Shown here piece by piece: positions 34,084 to 42,818 of a DNA stretch of 64,000 bases. Location of the stretch: the NCBI RefSeq assembly GCF_005924265.1, contig NZ_VCLB01000001.1, forward strand, positions 310,001 to 374,000. The letters run 5' to 3'. The number at the start of each line of letters is the position of its first letter. Positions within the stretch are counted from its first letter, which is position 1. Both the position numbers and the translations under genes were made by a program. The notes under the pieces were generated by a model. That model saw only the letters and a list, made by a program, of their open reading frames with translations. It did no database searches and was not told the origin of the DNA. The DNA comes from Martelella lutilitoris. GTDB lineage: Bacteria; Pseudomonadota; Alphaproteobacteria; Rhizobiales; Rhizobiaceae.

Positions 34084-34662
34084 TTGCTGCGTCGGGGGTT
34101 TAAGTCTCAATGCGAGCGTCGATCGGTGGAGATTAGGAAATCTCTCGGCCTTGCTCATGACGAGCCGCTTCATGGTGCCGATCTAGCAGAGCAGTTCGGT
34201 GCTACTGTCTGGAACGAGCGCGATGTCGCTGGACTACCCGCTACAGACCTACACCAGTTGACTGTTGTTGATGGCCTAAGCTGGTCAGCTTTTACCTTGC
34301 GAATTGGCAACCGCCACTTGATTCTGTTCAATTCGTCGCAATCTGCGCCCCGAATAAATAGCGTCATTATGCATGAACTGGCTCACATAGCTCTCGGCCA
34401 TGAACTCCATTCCGCCAGCCTTTCGGAAGATGGCCATTTGATTCCTTCGAATTACAGTCAGGATCAAGAAGATGAAGCGGATTGGCTAGGTGGCACACTC
34501 TTGTTGCCCCGGCCCGCTTTGCTACGCATCCGGCGAGACGGACTAACCGACACTGCCGCCATGAACAAATTCCTGGCCAGCGAGGAAATGCTGAAGTGGC
34601 GCTTTCGGATGACCGGCGTCGACTACCAGCTTGGGTATGGGCGCAGAAGGCGATCGGTTTAG
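34084..34662 (+). CDS. ImmA/IrrE-type metallopeptidase
   Basis: A 192-aa protein with the zinc motif VIMHELAHIALGHE (His-Glu-x2-His) and the downstream metal Glu in EDEADWLGGTLLLP. This is the COG2856 fold. ImmA of ICEBs1 cleaves its partner repressor to derepress the element, and IrrE/PprI acts likewise in Deinococcus. The gene starts with TTG immediately after the XRE stop, so translation is coupled. It probably senses stress and lifts repression of the divergent ubiquitin-like operon (inference). Confidence 0.88.
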   Translation: MLRRGFKSQCERRSVEIRKSLGLAHDEPLHGADLAEQFGATVWNERDVAGLPATDLHQLTVVDGLSWSAFTLRIGNRHLILFNSSQSAPRINSVIMHELAHIALGHELHSASLSEDGHLIPSNYSQDQEDEADWLGGTLLLPRPALLRIRRDGLTDTAAMNKFLASEEMLKWRFRMTGVDYQLGYGRRRRSV

Positions 34663-34680
34663 CGAATACGGCCCAGTCCT

Positions 34681-35613
34681 TCACGCCCCATCATAGCTGC
34701 GGTCCATCATTGGCTTGGCTTTGTCCAGTGTGGCGACGTCGGTGATGATAATTTCAAGATCGCCAGTGCCAAAATGGCCAATGTTGCGCACATCACGGGT
34801 AAAGCCGGGCTCAAGTTCGATGGTGTCCGGATCGACCTTGACGAAAACCTTGAGGTGCCTGATCTGCGGCTTGACCTCGACACATGCAAAGTTCTTCAGG
34901 CGGCGGAAAGCAACGTAGTTGTCGAGGGTCTTCAGCTCGACATCGTCGCCCAGCGCGAGCAGGTACGCCTTTGTCGCCTCGTAGAGGTCGACAAGGTCTT
35001 GGTCGGCGTCCGCGAGGTATTGCGTAACCGTTTTCTGACGAGACCGTGGTCGGGTTGCCGCAGACTCGCCTTGGGCATCGCTACTGACCGGGATTTCGCG
35101 CGCGGGCCGCTCCGATGCTGAGGTCAGCAGTTCGAATAGCAAGAGTTCGTCGCCAAAGCGGCGATAACGAACAAGTGCGATGTTCCGGTTCATCTGATTG
35201 ACCGCATGGGCATCATACTTCGTGAAGTCGCCGGCAATGCAGATCAGGCGCGGGGTGCTCCAATCGACCGCCTTTGCCTGCTCCGCACCGAAGCGCTCCA
35301 GAACAAGCCATTCGAAATCGCGGCGATGATCCATCAGCCAGTCGAGATAGAACAGGCCTTGGTTGATGACGTTCTCGTTGCTGGCCCGTTTGTACTCGAC
35401 GATTACCGGGGAGCCGTTCTCGTCGATGCCGAGCGAATCCATGCGCCCGCCATGCGTTGTTGGAAACTCGGAGGCGAGAAACCGCACACCGAGGAACGCT
35501 TCCATGTTGCGCTCAATAAGGGTCTGAAGCGACTTTTCCAATGCAACCGCGCTGCCGCGCAGTTCGGTGACCGTAGCACTCTCCGTGCGGAAAAGCTTTA
35601 TATCGCTCATCAA
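34681..35613 (-). CDS. PD-(D/E)XK-domain protein with DUF5655 tail
   Basis: A 310-aa protein. The N-terminal half has the nuclease-like core GGRMDSLGIDENGSPVIVEYKRA (Asp, then Glu-x-Lys), similar to NucS-like or type I-associated nucleases. A low-complexity linker follows at about residue 175-205. The C-terminal part (QYLADADQDLVDLYEATKAYLLALG, then YVAFRRLKNFACVEVKPQIRHLKVFVKVDP) is DUF5655. Such proteins are often encoded beside type I restriction genes, as here, where it is the last gene of the hsd operon. It lies 27 bp after the metallopeptidase gene. The role is unknown; it may bind or cut DNA. Confidence 0.75.
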   Translation of the reverse strand: MMSDIKLFRTESATVTELRGSAVALEKSLQTLIERNMEAFLGVRFLASEFPTTHGGRMDSLGIDENGSPVIVEYKRASNENVINQGLFYLDWLMDHRRDFEWLVLERFGAEQAKAVDWSTPRLICIAGDFTKYDAHAVNQMNRNIALVRYRRFGDELLLFELLTSASERPAREIPVSSDAQGESAATRPRSRQKTVTQYLADADQDLVDLYEATKAYLLALGDDVELKTLDNYVAFRRLKNFACVEVKPQIRHLKVFVKVDPDTIELEPGFTRDVRNIGHFGTGDLEIIITDVATLDKAKPMMDRSYDGA

Positions 35614-35639
35614 TCATCTTCCCCGGCTTTGGCGCGACC

Positions 35640-36356
35640 CTATACCATTATTTTCTCAAGACGAAGCTTGCGTCTTTCCCAATCGGGCAGCTTTTGTTCA
35701 AGTAACTCGAAGAAGGCCGGACCATGATTGGGTTCGCGAACATGACAAAGCTCGTGAATGATGACGTAATCTATGCAGTCGATAGGCGCTTCGATCAAAC
35801 GGGTATTGAGCAGCATGTGCGAACCATCCTGAGACATGCTGCCCCATCGTTTCGTCAGCTTGCGCACGGTCAGCCTGGGCGGGTCACCGTATTCCGGAAA
35901 CGCGCGTGAAAGCGACGTCAGACGCTCCAGCAGTCGTTGCCGCGACTGATGCTGGAACCAAGTTGTCAGAAGCTGTTCGGTTCTCTCGGCAGACCGCATC
36001 CCAGGATATTTGACCGCAATTCGGTCGCCTTCGATGGTGACGTCTGATCGCAATGATTGCTCGACCGATAACCTGTATTGCCGTCCTAGATAACGGTGTG
36101 TCTCACCCGGTAGATATCGGCGCGGGGGTGTAATGGGTCGAAATTGCTCGAACGCCCGCCTCGTCCGGAGAATCCACCGGCCACGCTGCCTGAGGCGCTG
36201 ATCGATGTCCGCCACGCTGGCAGAAGCCGGTGCTGCAACCAGTATGCCGCCATCGGGAAAAACAGTGATCGTCAGCGTTTTGCGCGAAGACCGTTTTAGC
36301 GCGTAAGGCAGGATCTGCCCGGCAAGTTCGACGTTGTGCGTGGTAACGTTTGCCAT
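35640..36356 (-). CDS. YgjP-type M48-like metallopeptidase
   Basis: A 238-aa protein with the zinc motif VIIHELCHVREPNHGPAFFELLE (His-Glu-x2-His) and a preceding KRWGSMSQDGSHMLLNTRLI that is the hallmark of the YgjP/WLM-like family. Members are soluble, and in many genomes sit next to hsdR as here (2 bp gap). The family is thought to act on DNA-protein crosslinks or on ubiquitin/SUMO-like signals in related eukaryotic forms, but the bacterial role is not settled. In this island, with a ubiquitin-like operon, its presence is suggestive only. Confidence 0.8.
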   Translation of the reverse strand: MANVTTHNVELAGQILPYALKRSSRKTLTITVFPDGGILVAAPASASVADIDQRLRQRGRWILRTRRAFEQFRPITPPRRYLPGETHRYLGRQYRLSVEQSLRSDVTIEGDRIAVKYPGMRSAERTEQLLTTWFQHQSRQRLLERLTSLSRAFPEYGDPPRLTVRKLTKRWGSMSQDGSHMLLNTRLIEAPIDCIDYVIIHELCHVREPNHGPAFFELLEQKLPDWERRKLRLEKIMV

Positions 36357-36358
36357 GG

Positions 36359-39300
36359 CTAGAATTTCAGCTGTCGGCGGCCGATCACCAGCGCCTTGTC
36401 GATCATCGCATCCATGGCGTCGGCGTCGAGACCGTACAACCCACGTGTGCTTTTGATCTCGTCATAGAGAAAGTCATCCATCGCATTGCGAATTTCGTTC
36501 AGCGTGTCCGGGTCATCCTGCCAGCCGATCTTGCGGTGCTGGCGCATGATCTTGTCAAAGGCGGCTGCGGTTTCTTCAGCGAAGCCCGACGCCTCTTCCG
36601 GTGAGGAAATACCGGCGAAGTCCTCGACAAGGTTGCGATAAATCGAGCTACCCGTTTCGTTTCCTCTCAGCCGATCGGGGACATCCTCGGCCGCATTGCG
36701 GTTGACCACGCCGTTTCGGATATCTTGCACGCGCTGAAAGTAATCCTGCTCGCTCAGGCGACCGGCACGAAACGCCTCGATCGTCTTCCGGATCATCTGC
36801 GAGAAACGCTGATAGAAGACGCGGTCGTCTTCCATTTTCTCTGTGATGGATTTCGATGTGGCGCTGGCAATCGCGTCGGCTTTGGACGCAAGGCTCCCGG
36901 TTTCCTCGAGCACCACCTGGCGAAAACCGGTTTCGTCGAAAATATTGACCGCGGCAACAATGGGCGTGATGCCATCCGTCGTGATGTGTCTGTCGAGCAA
37001 TGCCTTGATTTTTGCATCGAGCTCCTTCGACTTGGCATCGTCGAGCCGGTCGGCAAAACGCCGGGAAACGGCCCGCCGAAGGTTTTCAAACCGCTTGAGG
37101 TCGGCCTTGTAGCCGTCGATCACGCGCTGGCTGGTATCTTGCGAAAAGGACTCGGAAGAAAAGGCCAGCTGCAGCGCTTTTGCGAACTCTCGAAGTCGAT
37201 CATAGAAATCCTGCCGGCGCAGGTCGTCGGCAAGAGAGGCCTCGAAGGCTTCCTGATCGTGCCGGTTCCGGATCGATTTGAAAAGATCGAGGAGAGCCGC
37301 ATGCTTGTCGGGAAGGCTTTCCGTTTGCTTGCGGATGGCATGCAGTGCGTCGGCAACATCGGCCTCGTCATAGCCTTCGAAGGCGGAATATTGCGTCAAC
37401 GCCTTGTCCAGCTCACCCAGGATCCCGGCATAGTCGATGATATGACCGAAATCCTTCTTCTCTCCCGTATCATCTTCGTAAAGCCGGTTGACGCGGGCAA
37501 TGGCCTGCAAAAGGCCATGTTCCTTCAGCTTTCTGGTGAGATAGAGAACGCGGTTGCGCGGGGCATCGAAACCAGTGAGCAGCTTGTCGACGACAATCAG
37601 GATATCCGGTTCGCCGCCATTCTTGAAGCGTTCGATGACAAGCTCTTCATAGCGCTCGACAGAACCGTGATTGGCCTTCACCTGCTTCACGAACCGGTCG
37701 ACTTCGTCGCTCGGCTCTTCGTTGACCTGCTCATAATTGTCCCGGTCGTCGCCGGGTGAAATGACAACTTCGCTGGTGACGTCGCCGAAATTATCGAGCA
37801 GCTTCTTGAGGATCACCGCCGCGCGTCGGCTCTGGGCGACAAGCTGCCCTTTGTACGGGGTCGCCTTCCAGTTCCAGGAAAAGTCCTCGGACACGTCGGC
37901 GGCGATTTCAACCAGATAGGGTTCGGCGCCCAGAACCTCCCGTCCGCGCGAGAATTTCCTCTTGAGTTCAGTAATTTCTTGCGCAGACAGGCCCTTGGTG
38001 TGGCGCTCGAACCAGCGGTCGAGCGACTTCTCATCTACATCGGTTTCCACCAGTCGCCCCTCGTAGAGAAGCGGGACAACAGCCTCGTCCTCGACGGCCT
38101 CGTCAATCCTGTAGGCATGGATCAGGCCGCCGAAGCGGTCAAAGGTCGAGCGTTCCTTCTTCAGCAAGGGTGTGCCCGTGAAGCCGATATAGCAGGCGTT
38201 CGGGAACACCTTGCGCATCTGCCGGTGCAGGCTCTCATCGTCCTTGATGGTCTGGCTGCGGTGGCTTTCGTCAACGAGCAGAAAGACGTCCCTGCTTTGG
38301 TCGATGACCTCGCGGCTGCGCAGGCCGGATTTGAACTTGTGAATGAGGGTGGTGACGATCCCGGCTTTTTCCTCGACAAGATCAAGCAGATGCCGCCCGG
38401 TCGTGGCCTGGCGAACGTCGTGCAGTCTGGTGGCTTTGAAGGTATCGCGGATTTGCCGGTCGAGATCGCGCCGGTCGGTGACCAGAACGATACGGGGATC
38501 CTCGATCAGATTGGCAATCTCCCTGGCCAGCATCACCATCGTCAGCGATTTGCCGGAGCCCTGCGTGTGCCAGATCACGCCGCCCTTGCGGCGCGCGTGG
38601 TCGTCATAGTGCGACAGGCGCAAGAGGGCGGCCTTCACCCCGAAATATTGCTGATAGCGTGCGATCTTCTTGATACCGCCATCGAACAGGGTGTAGGCGC
38701 GGATCAGATCGATCAGGCGCGCCTTGGAAAAGAGCGCAACGAGCGTGATGTCGAGCGGCGTCGGCAGCCGGCCGTCGGCACTGTCCATCAGACCTTCATG
38801 GCGACGGCGGTGCGGCGAGAAGTCGACAAAGATGGCGCTGGCCTCTCCGGGGTCGAGCGGCGCGTTGACGATCTCGCCGATCCGCCGCTCGCTGATTTCC
38901 TTCTCGCGCCATTTCGACCAGAACTGTTTCGGCGTGCCGGGCGTCGCATAGCGCGGATCGGACGGGTTTGCGGCAAGCAGGACCTGGACCGAGGCGAACA
39001 GGCGCGGGACTTCATCCGCGCCCTGATTGCGGATCGTCTGGCTGATGCCCTGATCAGCGCCATCGGCGGATTTCTTCAGTTCGATCACGGCCACCGGAAT
39101 GCCGTTGATGAAAAGCACGATGTCGGGCCGTCGGGTTTCGGCCGAACGGGACCGTTCTACGGGGAACTCCGCCGTCATGTGGAACAGGTTGTTTTCCGGG
39201 TTCTGCCAGTCGATAAAGCCAAGCTGGCGGCTCTTGGTTTCCCCTTCGATGGTGATGGGGATGGCGGTGCCGAGCTGCATCAGATCGGTCGCCGCCTCAT

Positions 39301-39595
39301 TGGCCGCCTGCGCGCCCTTGCTGGTGTCGCCGAGCGCCGCCTGCAGCTTGCCGATCGCCTCCTGAACGGCGGCATCGGTCACCGGCCAGCGCCTGCCGCG
39401 CTGTTCGATCCGGTTGATGGCATGCAGCCGTTCGGCCAGCACATCTTCAAGCAGGGTCGAGGCCAACCGCCCGCGCCGCTCGCCCTCGCAGTCGGCGCGC
39501 GTCTTGTAGCGCCAGCCGAGATTGGCAAGCAGATGCAGGGTCTGCAGCTGCACGCTTCCAGCTTCCGAGGTCGAAAATTGCGGGCTCTCGCTCAT
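36359..39595 (-). CDS. hsdR: Type I restriction enzyme, R subunit
   Basis: A 1078-aa motor-nuclease. The N-terminal PD-(D/E)XK nuclease has RRPDIVLFINGIPVAVIELKKSADG. The helicase follows: GVIWHTQGSGKSLTMVMLAR (Walker A), LLVDESHRSQ (DEAH-like), GFTGTPLL and LLTGFDAPRNRVLYLTRKLKEHGLLQAIARVNR (motifs V-VI). The C-terminal half is helical. It translocates and cuts unmodified DNA as part of the HsdR2M2S1 complex. The start overlaps the hsdS stop (ATGA), and the metallopeptidase begins 2 bp after it. No frameshift or internal stop is seen. Confidence 0.95.
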   Translation of the reverse strand: MSESPQFSTSEAGSVQLQTLHLLANLGWRYKTRADCEGERRGRLASTLLEDVLAERLHAINRIEQRGRRWPVTDAAVQEAIGKLQAALGDTSKGAQAANEAATDLMQLGTAIPITIEGETKSRQLGFIDWQNPENNLFHMTAEFPVERSRSAETRRPDIVLFINGIPVAVIELKKSADGADQGISQTIRNQGADEVPRLFASVQVLLAANPSDPRYATPGTPKQFWSKWREKEISERRIGEIVNAPLDPGEASAIFVDFSPHRRRHEGLMDSADGRLPTPLDITLVALFSKARLIDLIRAYTLFDGGIKKIARYQQYFGVKAALLRLSHYDDHARRKGGVIWHTQGSGKSLTMVMLAREIANLIEDPRIVLVTDRRDLDRQIRDTFKATRLHDVRQATTGRHLLDLVEEKAGIVTTLIHKFKSGLRSREVIDQSRDVFLLVDESHRSQTIKDDESLHRQMRKVFPNACYIGFTGTPLLKKERSTFDRFGGLIHAYRIDEAVEDEAVVPLLYEGRLVETDVDEKSLDRWFERHTKGLSAQEITELKRKFSRGREVLGAEPYLVEIAADVSEDFSWNWKATPYKGQLVAQSRRAAVILKKLLDNFGDVTSEVVISPGDDRDNYEQVNEEPSDEVDRFVKQVKANHGSVERYEELVIERFKNGGEPDILIVVDKLLTGFDAPRNRVLYLTRKLKEHGLLQAIARVNRLYEDDTGEKKDFGHIIDYAGILGELDKALTQYSAFEGYDEADVADALHAIRKQTESLPDKHAALLDLFKSIRNRHDQEAFEASLADDLRRQDFYDRLREFAKALQLAFSSESFSQDTSQRVIDGYKADLKRFENLRRAVSRRFADRLDDAKSKELDAKIKALLDRHITTDGITPIVAAVNIFDETGFRQVVLEETGSLASKADAIASATSKSITEKMEDDRVFYQRFSQMIRKTIEAFRAGRLSEQDYFQRVQDIRNGVVNRNAAEDVPDRLRGNETGSSIYRNLVEDFAGISSPEEASGFAEETAAAFDKIMRQHRKIGWQDDPDTLNEIRNAMDDFLYDEIKSTRGLYGLDADAMDAMIDKALVIGRRQLKF

Positions 39596-40926
39596 CCTGT
39601 CGCCTCCGCGCTCTGGTCCTCCGCCTCAAGAGCGTCGTCAACATCCTGACCGCCAGGCAAAAGCCGGTCGATGCTCTCCGGTACGGGCAAGTCACCGCTT
39701 AAGAGCTTTTGCATCAGGCCGCGTTTTTGACTAGACAGTAGCTCCGCCAGAAGAGTTGATTGGTCGAGATCACGATCTATGAGTTCTAGTTCTTCTATGG
39801 ATTTTTCGGAGTCCGTGAAGAAAAACAGAAAATCTTCAAGCTGCGATGGTGCCAAGTTGCCAATAGCCGATCCCGCGAGCGCTAAGTGAAGTAGTTCGGC
39901 GTATCGCTGAGATTGAAACATCTGATCAAGCAGTCGTACTGATTGGCTATGCTTCGGCCGTACGGTTGCGCAAAAAGCCCCTGCGGCCATTTTTTCAGAT
40001 GGCGTATTCAAGCAGCGGCCAGCTTTGCCGACAAGATGCTTGCTGCCATTCGACATACATACAATGAAGTCGTCTTGCTGAGTCAGCAATCGCTGAGGCA
40101 CTATGTCTTCTATCACATAAGTTGAATCCCCTTGCAGAGTTATCCGTCGTTGCTGCACGTTGCCGGCAGTGAGAATTCTTACGCCACCTTCCGGTGACTT
40201 ATCGATAGTTGGATCATATCCAACTCCACGTATAACTTCTGCGATGTCTGAAATCTTGACCTCTTGAATATCGCCGCCGCTGGTTTGGTCGCCGGAAAGC
40301 CGAAAAATTTGGCGTGAGAGCCAGTTTTTCCGTCGCGCCCTCGTATCAACTAGCTTCTCTGCAATCGCTATCGCCTTGTCCCATTCATCGAGAATGGCGG
40401 CGATGCGGCGCTGTCCGGGGAGCGGAGGCAGGTGAAATTGCCATGTCATCCAGTGTTCGAGATTAAACACCAACTTTTCGACATGGACTCCTATGCTGGA
40501 GTGAAAACAGGTCTGCTGGAAGTAAATGGTGTTCGTCAGGTGTTTCAAGAAATCAATATTCAGCCGGTCGGTCGGCTGAAGCGTTGCATACTCGTTTGAA
40601 ACAACTGCGTTGTCCAAAGAGGAGGGAACTATTCCACAGGCACCATGCGCAATCTGGCGGCGTGAAATTAGGAAATCCCCGCTTTTCGTGAGAAACTGAG
40701 TCTTAGTCTTGATGGACCGCCCTCTGAGCCGTCCGCGCTCAACGATGCCCCCGCGATTCCGCTTCGCTGTAACGAGCTGGTAATGCTTTTCAGCGTCGAG
40801 CCGAACGGGCCGTTCAACCACCTCAAGCAAATCGCCCAAGGCGTAAGTCGTCCATCCATCAGGCTTCGGTCCAAGTCTGGGAATCCCGGCCTGAACGCTT
40901 TTCGGGAAAGCGCGGTGTTCAGACAT
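39592..40926 (-). CDS. hsdS: Type I restriction enzyme, specificity subunit
   Basis: A 444-aa protein. Two target-recognition domains are visible, each with the typical lead-in: DGWTTYALGDLLEVVERPVRL (first) and VKISDIAEVIRGVGYDPT (second), with the conserved region LPPLPGQRRIAAILDEWDKAIAIAEKL between. It sets the bipartite DNA recognition sequence for both methylation and cutting. ATG 40926 overlaps the hsdM stop (ATGTCTGA). The same frame is open upstream in hsdM but codes for a low-complexity Arg/Ser peptide, so this start is preferred. Confidence 0.92.
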   Translation of the reverse strand: MSEHRAFPKSVQAGIPRLGPKPDGWTTYALGDLLEVVERPVRLDAEKHYQLVTAKRNRGGIVERGRLRGRSIKTKTQFLTKSGDFLISRRQIAHGACGIVPSSLDNAVVSNEYATLQPTDRLNIDFLKHLTNTIYFQQTCFHSSIGVHVEKLVFNLEHWMTWQFHLPPLPGQRRIAAILDEWDKAIAIAEKLVDTRARRKNWLSRQIFRLSGDQTSGGDIQEVKISDIAEVIRGVGYDPTIDKSPEGGVRILTAGNVQQRRITLQGDSTYVIEDIVPQRLLTQQDDFIVCMSNGSKHLVGKAGRCLNTPSEKMAAGAFCATVRPKHSQSVRLLDQMFQSQRYAELLHLALAGSAIGNLAPSQLEDFLFFFTDSEKSIEELELIDRDLDQSTLLAELLSSQKRGLMQKLLSGDLPVPESIDRLLPGGQDVDDALEAEDQSAEATG

Positions 40927-42511
40927 CCAACCCAAGCTCCCGCAAATAGCCGTCCATCCGCGCACGGCTTTCGGCCAGTTGCCGCTCCAGATCGATGATT
41001 TCGCGCTGCACGGCGGCGATGTCGATTTCCTCTTCCGGCTCGAAGGTGTCGACATAGCGCGGAATGTTGAGGTTGAAACCGTTCTCCGCGATCTCCGCGC
41101 GCGGCACCGGGCGGGCATAACGCTCGACCGGCTGGCGCTTGCGATAGGCATCGACGATCGTGTCAAGATGGCTATCAAGCAGTTGGTTCTGCTTCTTGCC
41201 CGGATCATAGTCGCGCGCGGCATCGATGAACATCACGTCACCGGCAGCCTCCCGCGCGCCGCCCTTTTCACGGGCACGATCGAAGATGACGATGCAGACC
41301 GGAATACCGGTCGAGGGGAACAATTGCGCCGGCAGGCCGATGACCGCGTCGATCAGGTTTTCCTCGATCATCGATTGCCGGATGCGCCCTTCGGCGCCGC
41401 CGCGAAACAGCACCCCGTGCGGCGCAATGACGCCGATGCGGCCCGAACCCGGGCGCGCGCTCTCAACCATGTGAGAGATGAAGGCGAAGTCGGCGCGCGA
41501 GACCGGTGGAATGCCGCGGAAATAGCGATTATAGGGGTCGATGCGCGGGTCGATCTTGCCATCCGTATCCTCGTCGCGCTGGTCCTTGCCCTTCTTCTTT
41601 TCCTGGCCGCTCCATTTCTTCAGAGAAAACGGCGGATTGGCGACGACGATATCGAAACGCTTCAGCGCATCGCCTTCGAGGTGTTTGGGGCTGTTGAGCG
41701 TATCGCCCCATTCGATCTCGGCGTTGTCGAGCCCGTGCAGGAATAGATTCATGCGCGCGAGCGCGCGCGTGCCGCTGTTCACCTCCTGCCCGAAAAGCTG
41801 GAAATTGCGCATGTCCTGCTCGTTTTGAGCATTCGCCGCCACCTGCTCCGATGCGCGGACCAGAAGTGAGGCCGAGCCACAGGCAGGATCGTATATCCGA
41901 TTGCCGGGCTGGGGATCGACGAGCCGCACCAGAAGCTCGGAAATCTTGCGGGGCGTGAAGAATTCCCCGGCCTTCTTTCCGGCATCCGAGGCGAATTGCG
42001 AAATCAGATAAATGTAGGTTTCGCCGATCACATCCTCGTTGACGCGCGAAGGGCTCATGTTGAGCGCAGGCTTGTTGAAATCCTCAAGCAGGTTCTTCAG
42101 GCGGCGATTGCGGTCCTTGGTTTCACCGAGATTGTATTCGGAATTGAAATCGATGTTGCGAAACACGCCATCAAGCTTCTTCTTGTTGGCGTCCTCGAAT
42201 TTTTCCAGGGCGATATTGATGATCTCGCCGATATTGTCGGCGCTGCGCTGGAGGTGAAGATCATAAAAAGACGTGCCTTCGGGCAGGAAGAATTTTTCGC
42301 GCTCCATACGACGGCGGATGCGTTCATCATCGTCGCCGAAGCGTTTCTTGTACGCATTGAAATGATCCTGCCAGACGTCGGAGACGTATTTCAGGAACAG
42401 CATGGTCAGGATGTAGTCCTTGTACTGTGCGGCATCGACGACGCCCCGGAAGGTGTCGCAGGCCGCCCATGCGGCTGCATTGATATCGTTCTGGCTGATC
42501 TTGTCGTTCAT
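40919..42511 (-). CDS. hsdM: Type I restriction enzyme, M subunit
   Basis: A 530-aa N6-adenine methyltransferase. MNDKISQNDINAAAWAACDTFRGVVDAAQYKDYIL is the canonical HsdM start. GEFFTPRKISELLVRLVDPQP with RIYDPACGSASLLV binds SAM, and VANPPFSLKKW is the NPPF catalytic motif. It modifies host sites to protect them. GGGA lies 8 bases before ATG 42511; ATG 42517 is also possible. The S-like/DUF2188 gene precedes it by 58 bp on the same strand. Confidence 0.94.
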   Translation of the reverse strand: MNDKISQNDINAAAWAACDTFRGVVDAAQYKDYILTMLFLKYVSDVWQDHFNAYKKRFGDDDERIRRRMEREKFFLPEGTSFYDLHLQRSADNIGEIINIALEKFEDANKKKLDGVFRNIDFNSEYNLGETKDRNRRLKNLLEDFNKPALNMSPSRVNEDVIGETYIYLISQFASDAGKKAGEFFTPRKISELLVRLVDPQPGNRIYDPACGSASLLVRASEQVAANAQNEQDMRNFQLFGQEVNSGTRALARMNLFLHGLDNAEIEWGDTLNSPKHLEGDALKRFDIVVANPPFSLKKWSGQEKKKGKDQRDEDTDGKIDPRIDPYNRYFRGIPPVSRADFAFISHMVESARPGSGRIGVIAPHGVLFRGGAEGRIRQSMIEENLIDAVIGLPAQLFPSTGIPVCIVIFDRAREKGGAREAAGDVMFIDAARDYDPGKKQNQLLDSHLDTIVDAYRKRQPVERYARPVPRAEIAENGFNLNIPRYVDTFEPEEEIDIAAVQREIIDLERQLAESRARMDGYLRELGLDV

Positions 42512-42569
42512 TCTCATTTTCCCATGAATGGAGGGGCAGGCGAACCTGCCCACTCCCGGTGCTGCGGCT

Positions 42570-42818
42570 TTAGCCCTTGACGTCGCGCGGGTCGTTGCCG
42601 TGGCTGTCCGACTGAGCGATCCTGCCATCCTGATTATGGATTTTCAGTTCGCTCTGAGCGTTGCGGCTGATCTCGCGCGCGCGATCGACAGCCTGCTGCT
42701 TGGTGTCGAAATGTCCGGACGCGCGGCTTGCGCCGCCACGCTTCACATTCCAACCGCCGTCCTTTGCAGGAACGACATGGGTGGTTCCGCCCTTGCCGGG
42801 CGACTTCTTATTGCTCAT
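42570..42818 (-). CDS. DUF2188 small protein, possible independent product
   Basis: An 82-aa DUF2188 domain: THVVPAKDGGWNVKRGGASRASGHFDTKQQAVDRAREISRNAQSEL, then HNQDGRIAQSDSHGNDPRDVKG. The family is widespread, often single-domain and of unknown function. It has its own ribosome-binding site (AGAAGGAAAT, about 8 bases before ATG 42818), so it can be translated alone although the longer upstream frame is open without a stop. It lies between the S-like gene and hsdM. Confidence 0.7.
   Translation of the reverse strand: MSNKKSPGKGGTTHVVPAKDGGWNVKRGGASRASGHFDTKQQAVDRAREISRNAQSELKIHNQDGRIAQSDSHGNDPRDVKG

Noticed and set aside
40927-41223. N-terminal extension of hsdS by about 99 residues
   Set aside because: The extension overlaps hsdM, is Ser/Arg-rich low complexity, and the ATGTCTGA junction gives the standard HsdS start.
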